A stretch of DNA of 10,009 nt from Minisyncoccota bacterium (GTDB taxonomy: Bacteria; Patescibacteriota; Minisyncoccia; Phycocordibacterales; Phycocordibacteraceae). A program made the translations under genes and the position numbers. Of this stretch, positions 1 to 5,625 are shown piece after piece. The DNA lies in contig JALHML010000012.1 of assembly GCA_022844065.1 (NCBI GenBank), forward strand, positions 1-10,009, in the 5' to 3' direction. The stretch's first letter is position 1. Each line of letters begins with the position of its first letter. Under the pieces are notes generated by a model that was not told the DNA's origin, did no database searches, and saw only the letters and a list, made by a program, of their open reading frames with translations.

Positions 1-21
1 ATTAGCCGTACGAAACGAAAG

Positions 22-42
22 CATCTCCCAAAAAGGGAGATG
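22..42 (-). terminator. Hairpin of the riboswitch expression platform
   Basis: This is a perfect 8-bp stem (CATCTCCC with GGGAGATG) around a 5-base loop, 4 bases after the aptamer on the minus strand. It is followed by CTTTCGTTTCG, a moderately T-rich tract. That suits a transcriptional attenuator for the leftward gene. The right arm also contains GGGAG, so occlusion of a ribosome binding site is an alternative. The start codon is outside the window, so the mechanism cannot be settled here. Confidence 0.55.
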
Positions 43-46
43 GATC

Positions 47-146
47 GTATCCGGCATCGTCCCCTTACGGGTCTGGGAGCACCGTTTCCTTTGGGGATGG
101 TTGCTGGCGGGTCACAGGCCCAGGTGCCTCTCCGCGCTCTTGATAC
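47..146 (-). ncRNA. SAM-I-clan (SAM-I/IV-like) riboswitch aptamer
   Basis: Read on the minus strand, this matches the S-adenosylmethionine riboswitch architecture. P1 pairs GTATC (plus 142-146) with GATAC (plus 47-51), followed by the hallmark ATCAAGAG. P2a is GCGG/CCGC (132-135 with 107-110), with a kink-turn-like GGAG and TGAC. P2b is AGGC/GCCT (126-129 with 116-119). The P2 loop CTGG (120-123) can pair with CCAG (73-76) to make the known pseudoknot. The GCAACC and GGTGC segments form the P3 base (99-101 with 81-83), and P4 is CCC-GTAA-GGG (62-71). The regulated gene lies off the left edge; family knowledge suggests methionine or SAM synthesis or transport. The class within the clan is uncertain. 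Confidence 0.85.
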
Positions 147-230
147 TGCGTATTCGGTTGTACTCGCTTAGGATAGCACGGCGCCACGCGGGGGATATAC
201 TTAGTACATACTCGTTATATACCTAGAATC

Positions 231-659
231 ATGGAAGTAGAGATCAATTATCTAGCGGTGCTTCTCTCGACGCTCGCGTCTGTTATCCTCGGATCCATCT
301 GGTTTGGTCCCTTGTTCGGCAAGCAGTGGATGCGCCTTGCTGGCATTCAGATGCCTGGAGAGATAACCAAGGCAATGAAGAAAAGCATGATGCGCTCATA
401 CGCACTTGTTGCGCTTTCGAGTTTTATTATGGCAGCGGTGCTCGCACACATTCTCTTCTATGTAACTCAGTTTACGGATGTGTTTGGTGTCGACACCGCC
501 GTTACTACGGCACTCTGGTGCTGGCTCGGGTTCGTGGTGCCGGCAACACTCGGTTCCGTACTCTGGGAGGATCGTCCTTGGAAGTACTGGTTCATTACGG
601 CAGGATTCTGGCTCGTTGCTCTTGTTGTTACGGCTGCGATACTCGCGGTCTGGCGTTAG
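231..659 (+). CDS. DUF1761-type small integral membrane protein
   Basis: This 142-residue protein has four predicted membrane helices at about residues 6-26, 56-78, 88-110 and 117-140. The N-terminal signature LGSIWFGPLFGKQWM (residues 20-34) is typical of DUF1761 proteins, whose biochemical role is unknown; length and topology fit the family. The ATG at 231 has no Shine-Dalgarno sequence, but A+T-rich -10-like sequence (TATATA at 216-221) lies just upstream, so the mRNA is probably leaderless or very short-leadered. It stands alone and runs divergently from the SAM riboswitch unit on the other strand. An imperfect terminator-like palindrome and a tRNA gene follow. The family call rests on recognised sequence pattern only. 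Confidence 0.75.
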   Translation: MEVEINYLAVLLSTLASVILGSIWFGPLFGKQWMRLAGIQMPGEITKAMKKSMMRSYALVALSSFIMAAVLAHILFYVTQFTDVFGVDTAVTTALWCWLGFVVPATLGSVLWEDRPWKYWFITAGFWLVALVVTAAILAVWR

Positions 660-699
660 GATTGATATAGAAGAGTGTTTTAGGTATTGTGTGCATATC

Positions 700-719
700 A
701 GGAGCGGCTTGCCGCTCCT
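700..719 (+). terminator. Perfect palindrome after the DUF1761 gene
   Basis: AGGAGCGGC and GCCGCTCCT form a perfect 9-base inverted repeat around TT, in practice an 8-bp stem with a 4-base loop. It lies 41 bases after the stop codon and just ahead of the tRNA. No T-tract follows on the plus strand, so it is a weak intrinsic terminator at best. It might instead separate the tRNA transcript or help its 5' processing. Confidence 0.4.
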
Positions 720-725
720 CGATAT

Positions 726-799
726 TGCGGGATCGTCTAATGGTAGGACAGCGCTCTCTGGAGGCGTTTATCTAGGTTCGAGTCCTAGTCCCGCAGCCA
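726..799 (+). tRNA. tRNA-Gln (anticodon CUG)
   Basis: A complete 74-base cloverleaf is visible. The acceptor stem pairs TGCGGGA (726-732) with TCCCGCA (789-795). A D-arm GTC...GAC with GG in its loop follows. The anticodon stem is 751-755 with 763-767, and the loop CTCTGGA (756-762) carries anticodon CTG at 758-760. The T-arm is CTAGG-TTCGAGT-CCTAG (772-788). The weak U1-A72 pair and discriminator G73 (796) are glutamine identity features, matching the anticodon for codon CAG. The 3' CCA (797-799) is encoded. Confidence 0.95.
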
Positions 800-861
800 T
801 TGACAGCTAGACCGAGACGTGTCGAAATATACACGCCAGTTAGCTAGGAAAATAAGAAGAC

Positions 862-870
862 TGATATACT
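862..870 (+). promoter_or_regulatory. Extended -10 promoter of the five-gene operon
   Basis: TGATATACT is an extended -10 box (TGN plus TATACT at 865-870) ending 6 bases before the ATG at 877. Transcription would therefore start at or next to the A of the start codon, giving a leaderless mRNA. No Shine-Dalgarno sequence is present and no convincing -35 box is seen. Confidence 0.6.
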
Positions 871-876
871 TTCTCT

Positions 877-1263
877 ATGAAGGATCTCAGGCTTATCGTC
901 AGGATCAACAAGCCGATTTCGGAAGTTTTTGAATTTACAACCAATCCTGCAAATACCGCAAAGTGGATTGATTCGGTCGAGGGAGAGAAGGCGGATGCTT
1001 ATCCTCCAGAAATAGGAACGATATACCAGAACTGGGATGCTACCGGCAAGATAAACGAGTACAAAGTTACTCAGTACGAGCCATCGAAAGTCTTTCAGCT
1101 CGACGCCACCCAGCAGGACTATAAAGTCCGCTACACCTATACTCCAATATCAGATACAGAAACTGAACTTGAATACTACGAATGGTCTGAGTCTGACCAA
1201 CTCCATACGCCATTTATGCAGGAGATTCTGGATAAATTGAAGGAGGTAATGGAGGCTGAATAA
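877..1263 (+). CDS. SRPBCC (START/polyketide-cyclase-like) protein
   Basis: This 128-residue protein has the profile of the SRPBCC/Polyketide_cyc2 helix-grip fold. An opening beta strand leads to INKPISEVFEFTTNPANTAKWIDSV (here split: INKPISEVFEF, then TTNPANTAKW), the usual first helix followed by a conserved Asn-Pro and Trp. A set of strands follows, ending in a long C-terminal amphipathic helix (about residues 110-127). The family forms a deep hydrophobic cavity that binds or transforms small lipophilic ligands; no substrate can be named. It is first in a five-gene operon, and the next gene starts 2 bases after its stop. The start is supported by the -10 box 6 bases upstream. Confidence 0.75.
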   Translation: MKDLRLIVRINKPISEVFEFTTNPANTAKWIDSVEGEKADAYPPEIGTIYQNWDATGKINEYKVTQYEPSKVFQLDATQQDYKVRYTYTPISDTETELEYYEWSESDQLHTPFMQEILDKLKEVMEAE

Positions 1264-1265
1264 TT

Positions 1266-2012
1266 ATGGAGAAGGCAGTAAATCTAAAATCCAAGGACGG
1301 CTTTACAATCTACGGTGTGTTGAACACAGCGCCTAAGAAGTCAGATACTCTACTGATTCTTGTACACGGCCTCACAGGAGATCTGACCGATCACATCTTC
1401 TTCAATGCCGCTCGATTCTTTCCAAAGAAGGGGATTGATACCTACCGCTTCAACCTCTATGACGGAAGGAAGGGTGGACGATCTCTTGTTAGATCAAGTG
1501 TACGAACCCACGCAGAAGACCTCAATCAAATCCTAAAGAAGTTTCGTAAGGAATATCGACACATTGCAGTTGCTGGTCACAGTCTGGGTGGTCCGTCGGT
1601 CGTTACCGCAGACACGACACTTATGGACTCCATAATTCTATGGGATCCAACCCCAATGCCTTCAAAGAAAGATGTATCAGAAGGAATGAAGAATCCCGTA
1701 CGGTTTAATAAGTCTCTCGATGCATATGTGTCCGAATGGAACTTCTCATTCCTTATGGGCAAGGAAATGATGGATGAATACGATACGCTTAAGCCGGTAC
1801 AGCGTATCAAGAATGTGCATGCTCCTGTAAAGATCATCTGCGCTGAAAAGCTTGGAAACGCGAAGGGAGGTAAGGAGTATTTTAAGGAAGCCAATTCTCC
1901 AAAGGAATACGCTGTTATAAAGGGAGCAACTCATTGCTTCGATGAATGGGAGACGGAAGAGCAGCTTTTCAGTGAGACGCTTAGTTGGGTAAAAAAGTGG
2001 AGTAAGAAATAG
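1266..2012 (+). CDS. Alpha/beta-fold hydrolase
   Basis: This 248-residue protein is a typical single-domain alpha/beta hydrolase. The oxyanion-hole HG motif is in LILVHGLTG (residues 30-38). The nucleophile elbow GHSLGG is at 104-109 with Ser106 as nucleophile. The C-terminal catalytic His is likely His223 in GATHCF. The acid may be Glu194, after the strand VKIICAE, or Asp227; this is uncertain. Family members are esterases, lipases or acyl hydrolases, and the substrate cannot be inferred. A Shine-Dalgarno GGAGG lies at 1251-1255 inside the upstream gene, 10 bases before ATG. Two-base gaps on both sides indicate co-transcription and probably translational coupling. Confidence 0.88.
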   Translation: MEKAVNLKSKDGFTIYGVLNTAPKKSDTLLILVHGLTGDLTDHIFFNAARFFPKKGIDTYRFNLYDGRKGGRSLVRSSVRTHAEDLNQILKKFRKEYRHIAVAGHSLGGPSVVTADTTLMDSIILWDPTPMPSKKDVSEGMKNPVRFNKSLDAYVSEWNFSFLMGKEMMDEYDTLKPVQRIKNVHAPVKIICAEKLGNAKGGKEYFKEANSPKEYAVIKGATHCFDEWETEEQLFSETLSWVKKWSKK

Positions 2013-2014
2013 CT

Positions 2015-2593
2015 ATGACCAAATTCATTCTCCACGGCGGGTTTACGAGCGCAGACAACGAACATAATCGGACTTTTTACCGAGAGATGACTACCGGGGT
2101 TCCTGACGGAGGGAATGTCCTGCTCGTCTACTTTGCTGTTACTGATGGAAAACTCGAAGAGAAATTTGAACAAGATAAGGGGCGAATCTTAGCAGGTGCA
2201 GGGGACAAAAGTCTGAATATTCAGGTCGCTACAAGAGAGAATTTTATTGAAGAGGTGAAAGCGGCTGACGCTGTCTATATGCGTGGAGGAAGCACGGAAA
2301 CGCTACTGACAACCCTCAAAGAGTATCCAGATTTCAAAGAAGTTATTACTGGAAAGATTATTTCGGGTTCATCGGCTGGAGCCTATGTTCTTTCGACGCA
2401 CTACTACTCCTCTTCTAATCACAAAGTAGGAGTAGGACTAGCGATACTTCCAGCAAGAGTCATCTGCCACTACCAAAGCGAGCATCGGGATTTTCAGGAG
2501 AGAGAAGACCCCATAAGGGTAATGGAAGGGTACCCAAACGAACTTGATCTGATTGTACTTAAAGATCATGAGTGGAAGGCTGTTATTCGATAG
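2015..2593 (+). CDS. Peptidase S51 / dipeptidase E-like protein
   Basis: This 192-residue protein belongs to the peptidase E-like branch of the class I glutamine amidotransferase fold. The marker is GSSAGA at residues 118-123, the nucleophile elbow of family S51 with Ser120 as the catalytic serine. Before it, AVYMRGGSTETLL (87-99) matches the conserved GG(N/S)T segment that leads into the next helix. His152 (VICHYQSEH) is a candidate catalytic histidine. Dipeptidase E cleaves N-terminal aspartyl dipeptides; this protein is slightly short (about 190 rather than 230 residues), so that exact activity is not assured. It lies mid-operon, 2 bases after the hydrolase stop and 1 base before the next ATG. 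Confidence 0.85.
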   Translation: MTKFILHGGFTSADNEHNRTFYREMTTGVPDGGNVLLVYFAVTDGKLEEKFEQDKGRILAGAGDKSLNIQVATRENFIEEVKAADAVYMRGGSTETLLTTLKEYPDFKEVITGKIISGSSAGAYVLSTHYYSSSNHKVGVGLAILPARVICHYQSEHRDFQEREDPIRVMEGYPNELDLIVLKDHEWKAVIR

Positions 2594-2594
2594 T

Positions 2595-3239
2595 ATGGAC
2601 ACCTCCACCGCAGCAAAGACTATCTGGGATTACATGCTCATGAACCATGAGCTCGAGAAAGCTGATGCGATTCTAGTACTAGGTAGTAGCGATTTACGAA
2701 AGGCTGAATATGCAGCACATCTATATCATGAGGGTTGGGCACCGCTACTTATATTCTCAGGTGGAGAGCGAAGAACAACATCGGGTCTTTGGGGAATGAG
2801 CGAAGCAGAGAAGTTTGCATCAATTGCCATAGAGAAGGGTGTACCGCCTGAAGCGATTCTGCTTGAGAAGAAGTCTACGAACACCGGTGAGAACATCCGA
2901 TTCACAAAAGAGCTTCTCGAAGAGAAGGGAGTACATCCAAAGAAGATGATCGTCGCTCAAAAGCCCTATATGGAACGTCGCACCTATGCGACCTTTATGA
3001 AGCAGTGGCCGGGTATGGATTTCATAGTTACCTCTCCGAAGATCTCTTTTGAAGACTATCCTCAAGAGGGAAGGTCTATGGAACACATCATCAACATGAT
3101 GGTCGGAGACCTTCAGCGAATTAAAGAGTACCCAGCTCTTGGCTTCCAGATAGAACAGGAGATTCCTGAAAGCGTGCGGGAAGCATATGAGCAACTAGTA
3201 CAGCAAGGATTTACAGAGCAACTTATAAAAGCATCATGA
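2595..3239 (+). CDS. YdcF/DUF218 family protein
   Basis: This 214-residue protein has the DUF218 (YdcF/SanA-like) pattern. A first strand ADAILVLGSSD (residues 23-33) is followed by LLIFSGG (51-57), then the conserved KSTNTGENI (93-101) and MIVAQKPYMERRT (118-130), which lead to the second half of the Rossmann-like fold. The family is linked to S-adenosylmethionine binding for E. coli YdcF and to envelope functions for SanA. No signal peptide or membrane anchor is seen, so this copy is probably cytoplasmic. I place the start at ATG 2595, 1 base after the upstream stop. A TTG at 2553 would add 14 residues overlapping the previous gene and is less likely. It overlaps the next gene by ATGA. Confidence 0.85.
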   Translation: MDTSTAAKTIWDYMLMNHELEKADAILVLGSSDLRKAEYAAHLYHEGWAPLLIFSGGERRTTSGLWGMSEAEKFASIAIEKGVPPEAILLEKKSTNTGENIRFTKELLEEKGVHPKKMIVAQKPYMERRTYATFMKQWPGMDFIVTSPKISFEDYPQEGRSMEHIINMMVGDLQRIKEYPALGFQIEQEIPESVREAYEQLVQQGFTEQLIKAS

Positions 3240-3826
3240 AGCCAATTCTCTTTATAGATTTTGACGGAACGCTTTGCCACGATCGTTTCTGGCGAAGTCT
3301 CCCTACAGAGCAATACGAGAAAGTTCAGGAGTTTCTCTTTGTTGAAAAAAGGGCTTATGCCGAGGAATGGATGAAAGGAAAACGAACAGCTGAAGAAGTA
3401 AATCAACTACTTGCCGAGCAACTAGGAGTTCCATTTGAAGAACTTTGGGGCATCTTTGTCAGAGATGCGGAGGCCATGAAAGTTTCTCAAGAAGTTCTTG
3501 AGGCGATAGGAAAGCTTCGTGATAAGTACACGACTATTTTGATAACAGTAAACATAGATAGCTTCTCTCGGTTCACCGTCCCTGCCTTAAAGTTAGATAG
3601 CTACTTTGATGCAATCAGCAATTCGTATTACGAAGGTAAATTTAAGTCAGATAATGATGGTGAAATCTTCAGAGACTATCTTGAAAAATATTCAGCACCC
3701 GTCAGCAGTAGCGTGGTGATAGACGATTCTTTTGCGGTATGTGAGACCTTTAAAGCGATAGGCGGTGTTGCGTGTCAGGTGACAACAGAGGAAGATACCG
3801 CATTTCACTTGAAGACGCTCTACTAA
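3236..3826 (+). CDS. HAD-superfamily hydrolase
   Basis: This 196-residue protein has the haloacid dehalogenase signatures in order. Motif I is DFDGT (residues 8-12), with Asp8 as nucleophile and Asp10 as general acid. Motif II is the strand ILITVN with Thr104. A Lys around 135-137 would serve motif III. Motif IV is VVIDDS (160-165) with the acidic pair for Mg2+. A helical cap lies between motifs I and II (about residues 18-85). Such proteins are mostly phosphatases of small phosphorylated metabolites; the substrate is unknown. It begins inside the ATGA overlap with the YdcF gene, so it is translationally coupled, and it closes the operon. No clear terminator follows before the next promoter. 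Confidence 0.85.
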   Translation: MKPILFIDFDGTLCHDRFWRSLPTEQYEKVQEFLFVEKRAYAEEWMKGKRTAEEVNQLLAEQLGVPFEELWGIFVRDAEAMKVSQEVLEAIGKLRDKYTTILITVNIDSFSRFTVPALKLDSYFDAISNSYYEGKFKSDNDGEIFRDYLEKYSAPVSSSVVIDDSFAVCETFKAIGGVACQVTTEEDTAFHLKTLY

Positions 3827-3861
3827 GGGTTATATATACTTATTATTAAGTACGCTTAATC

Positions 3862-3867
3862 TAGAAC
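3862..3867 (+). promoter_or_regulatory. Putative -10 box of the cupin gene
   Basis: TAGAAC lies 6 bases before the ATG at 3874, the same spacing as for the genes at 877 and 4734, which suggests a leaderless start. The A+T-rich stretch 3830-3860 upstream (TATATATACTTATTATTAAG) offers other -10 candidates. There is no Shine-Dalgarno sequence. Confidence 0.4.
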
Positions 3868-3873
3868 TGATGT

Positions 3874-4221
3874 ATGCCATACCAACTGACAAAAAGTAAC
3901 GACATTCCGGTCAAAGAGAAGTACGAAATGCGTATCGGCCTGCTTCCCAACATTGGGAATTGTGACGTCATAGTTGCAGAAACAGAGACTGGTCACAATC
4001 AAGAGTTTTACGATTTAGAGTCAACGTATCACTACATAATTACCGATGGAGAAGGTAGTTTCTTCCTTGATGACGAAGAGGTGCCCGTTCAGAAGGGAGA
4101 CTTTCTCGTCATTGCCCCCAAAACAAGAATCTATTACAAAGGCAAATTGCGCCTAGTACTCATAACAAATCCGCCCTGGAAAGCTGAAAACGAGGTCGAG
4201 ACGAAACCGGTTGTTTGGTGA
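3874..4221 (+). CDS. Small single-domain cupin
   Basis: This 115-residue protein fits a minimal cupin beta-barrel. The first cupin motif region is TGHNQEFYDLESTYHYIITDGEGSF (split: TGHNQEF at 39-45, then STYHYIITDGEGSF at 50-63). The second begins VPVQKGDFLVIAPKT (70-84). The usual metal-ligand pattern is only partly kept: His41 and His53 are present, but a canonical HxH is replaced by YHY and no histidine is seen in motif 2. It may bind a ligand without metal, or be a sugar-nucleotide or sensor-type cupin. It is monocistronic, with its own promoter and 53 bases to the next gene. The function is unknown beyond the fold. Confidence 0.75.
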   Translation: MPYQLTKSNDIPVKEKYEMRIGLLPNIGNCDVIVAETETGHNQEFYDLESTYHYIITDGEGSFFLDDEEVPVQKGDFLVIAPKTRIYYKGKLRLVLITNPPWKAENEVETKPVVW

Positions 4222-4234
4222 GAGAAGCCTCATG

Positions 4235-4268
4235 TCGTCCCAGGCATCGAGCCATAAGTGCTAGAATT
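4235..4268 (+). repeat. Degenerate copy of the promoter-linked repeat (SET gene)
   Basis: This stretch shares TCGTCCCAG, then AGCCA, then GTGCTAG with the repeat copy at 8388-8420, in the same order and nearly the same spacing. It contains the extended -10 box TGCTAGAAT (4259-4267) and ends 6-7 bases before the ATG of the SET-domain gene. It therefore covers the -39 to -7 part of that promoter. See the full copies at 7795, 8379 and 9481. Confidence 0.55.
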
Positions 4269-4274
4269 TAAGTA

Positions 4275-4685
4275 ATGTATTTAATCAGGATTGAGACAAA
4301 AGAATCTACTATAGATGGTAAGGGAGTCTTTGCTCTCGAAGATGTCCGGAAAGGAGATGTTGTCTGGAAATTTGATCCAAACCATGACAAGGTAATCTCA
4401 AGAGCTCAGTTCGATGGGGCAGACGAAACCATGAAGCAAGAATTGAAGCGAGTTGCATATCTATCGAAAAGTACAGATCGTTGGGTGTACCCTCCAGAAA
4501 ATGACCCTGCTCGGTACACGAACCACAGTAAACAAAATAACCTGTCTGTTCTTTTAGATGAATCTATTTCAGAAGAGCCAATCTTTATTGCTAATCGCGA
4601 TATTGCTACTGGTGAGGAGCTTACAAATGACTATACAGAGTTCGACAACCATACTAGGAAAGTAGAACAGAACTGGCTTAAATAG
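4275..4685 (+). CDS. SET-domain protein (putative lysine methyltransferase)
   Basis: This 136-residue protein is a near-minimal SET domain. It has the N-terminal GKGVFALEDVRKGDVV (residues 15-30), the RYTNHSKQNN core (80-89, equivalent to the canonical RFxNHSCxPN motif) and FIANRDIATGEELTNDYTEFD (104-124), whose Tyr120 is the conserved catalytic-site tyrosine. SET enzymes transfer methyl groups from S-adenosylmethionine to lysine. No post-SET cysteines are present, as in many bacterial stand-alone SET proteins. The protein substrate is unknown. The ATG follows an extended -10 box by 7 bases with no Shine-Dalgarno sequence, which suggests leaderless translation. Whether it has any functional link to the SAM riboswitch at the left edge is open. 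Confidence 0.85.
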   Translation: MYLIRIETKESTIDGKGVFALEDVRKGDVVWKFDPNHDKVISRAQFDGADETMKQELKRVAYLSKSTDRWVYPPENDPARYTNHSKQNNLSVLLDESISEEPIFIANRDIATGEELTNDYTEFDNHTRKVEQNWLK

Positions 4686-4694
4686 GCTTTAACA

Positions 4695-4728
4695 TTGTCC
4701 TAGACCGTTAGTAAAAAGTGCTACAGTT
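4695..4728 (+). repeat. Degenerate copy of the promoter-linked repeat (DUF1653 gene)
   Basis: TTGTCCTAGACCGTTAGT matches the TCGTCCCAGACGGTCAGC part of the perfect repeats at 13 of 18 positions. It is followed, as in the copies at 4235 and 8379, by GTGCTA. The extended -10 box TGCTACAGT is at 4719-4727. The distance from the element start to the -10 is 27 bases, identical to the SET-gene copy. It would drive a transcript starting at about 4734. Confidence 0.5.
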
Positions 4729-4744
4729 TAGGCATGAGTAAAAA

Positions 4745-4975
4745 GTGGACATTCAATCAGGGAAAACATACGAGCACTATAAGGGTGGTCGGTATACCGT
4801 TCTTCTTGTAACAGAAGAAACTACGAATGCACGCAAGGGAAACAACGGAGGAGTTGTGTATGTTTCTCACACCTACGGCAAGATCAAGCACCGCGACTTT
4901 GATGAGTTTATAGAAGAAATTGAGTGGCCAGATGGTGTTGTGCGCCCACGTTTCATCCTTTCTGAAAGAGAATAG
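4745..4975 (+). CDS. DUF1653 family protein, possibly frame-shifted at its start
   Basis: This 76-residue protein matches DUF1653: SGKTYEHYKGGRYTVLLV (residues 5-22), VVYVSHTYGKIKHRDFDEF and the closing PRFIL are family landmarks. The function is unknown. The open frame begins at GTG 4745. However, the promoter spacing points to ATG 4734, which lies in another frame and stops after 25 codons. One additional A in the A5 run at 4740-4744 would join that ATG to this frame as MSKKVDIQSGKTYEH. Either GTG is used, or the gene carries a recent or sequencing indel, or slippage at the A run makes the product. A terminator shared with the convergent gene follows. Confidence 0.75.
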   Translation: MDIQSGKTYEHYKGGRYTVLLVTEETTNARKGNNGGVVYVSHTYGKIKHRDFDEFIEEIEWPDGVVRPRFILSERE

Positions 4976-5016
4976 TTCTAGCGCCATCCCAGAAAGCCAA
5001 AGGTGAAGCAAAAGAA

Positions 5017-5070
5017 AACCGCCCCTTCGCCGAAACGAAGGGGTGTTTTCGTTTCGCCGAAGTGGCGGTT
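5017..5070. terminator. Bidirectional terminator with two alternative hairpins
   Basis: Arms 5017-5036 and 5051-5070 are inverted repeats matching at 18 of 20 positions. On the minus strand this long stem runs into a T-tract (complement of 5008-5018), as expected for terminating the gene at 5069-5440. Inside it, CCCCTTCG (5022-5029) and CGAAGGGG (5036-5043) form a perfect 8-bp hairpin. On the plus strand this is followed by TGTTTTCGTTT, which would end the DUF1653 transcript. The two structures cannot form together. The stop codon of the minus-strand gene lies in the outermost pairs. Confidence 0.8.
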
Positions 5071-5440
5071 AGCGTGCCAGCTCTGGAAAGCCGACTGGTA
5101 TAAAAGAACTTCCACCAATCCAGAGCCAGATGTAGGAGCCAACCCCACCGCGCCAGCTTTCCGGAATGAGCGACAGTTCACCCCGAAGACCTTCCTCGAG
5201 CTTCAGACCAAGTTCCTTTCTCTGTTTGAACCTGACACATCGTTTGCCGGTCCCCGTATGGACTTCAATGCTTAGCATCGGCACGTTTTTGTCGTACATG
5301 CCATAGGTCAGAATCTGAATCTCCACTTCGTGTGGTTTGACATCGAGTGTCTCAGAAACAAGTTGTTCAAGCTTGTCCCTGAGTCTTACGCACTCCGAAT
5401 CTTCTATGACCGGACTGTGTCGAATTATCACTTTTTGCAT
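5069..5440 (-). CDS. Unrecognised protein, weak tautomerase-like resemblance
   Basis: This 123-residue protein has a strong Shine-Dalgarno GGGAGG 6 bases before its ATG (on the minus strand) and ends in a well-formed terminator, so I treat it as real. I do not recognise a family with certainty. The layout is an N-terminal strand (KVIIRHS), a helix (about residues 15-32), a second strand, a third strand LSIEVHTGTGKR and a second helix (about residues 74-88). This recalls the beta-alpha-beta units of tautomerase/CHMI-like proteins. Residue 2 is Gln, not Pro, so the Pro1 catalytic base is absent. It is convergent with DUF1653 and divergent from the operon at 5626. Confidence 0.65.
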   Translation of the reverse strand: MQKVIIRHSPVIEDSECVRLRDKLEQLVSETLDVKPHEVEIQILTYGMYDKNVPMLSIEVHTGTGKRCVRFKQRKELGLKLEEGLRGELSLIPESWRGGVGSYIWLWIGGSSFIPVGFPELAR

Positions 5441-5534
5441 CTTGGCCTCCCGTGGCTGAATAGATCACTAATACTCTGGACGGAACGTACCATGTATTGC
5501 AAAAAGGTTCCAACGCTAGCCATAGACTATAGAA

Positions 5535-5570
5535 TCAGCAATTGACTTCTTGCACTTTTTGTAATATAAA
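5535..5570 (+). promoter_or_regulatory. Promoter of the DNA-binding-protein operon
   Basis: The -35 TTGACT (5542-5547), a 17-base spacer and the -10 TATAAA (5565-5570) form a good vegetative promoter. The 14 bases TCAGCAATTGACTT (5535-5548) are identical to the end of the repeat and -35 at 7817-7830, so the same promoter module is partly shared. The transcript would have a leader of about 50 bases before the ATG at 5626. Confidence 0.75.
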
Positions 5571-5625
5571 CTTACTAGCAATTCGGTTCTTTGAGAACCA
5601 AAACTCTTACTGAGAAAGGTCTCGC

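Noticed and set aside
2553..2594. TTG start for the YdcF-like gene
   Set aside because: It would add 14 residues inside the peptidase gene; ATG 2595 directly follows that stop, like the other operon junctions.
4734..4811. 25-codon peptide from ATG 4734 as a separate gene
   Set aside because: It has no recognisable features and overlaps the DUF1653 frame. A frameshift at the A run explains it better.
5451..5530. Minus-strand copy of the promoter-linked repeat before the gene at 5069-5440
   Set aside because: Only CGTCC-AGAG resembles the unit, with a missing base and no matching downstream blocks, so it is not distinguishable from chance.
5330..5545. Plus-strand open frame opposite the minus-strand gene
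   Set aside because: It overlaps the minus-strand gene start and its Shine-Dalgarno sequence, has no ribosome binding site of its own, and shows no recognisable domain.
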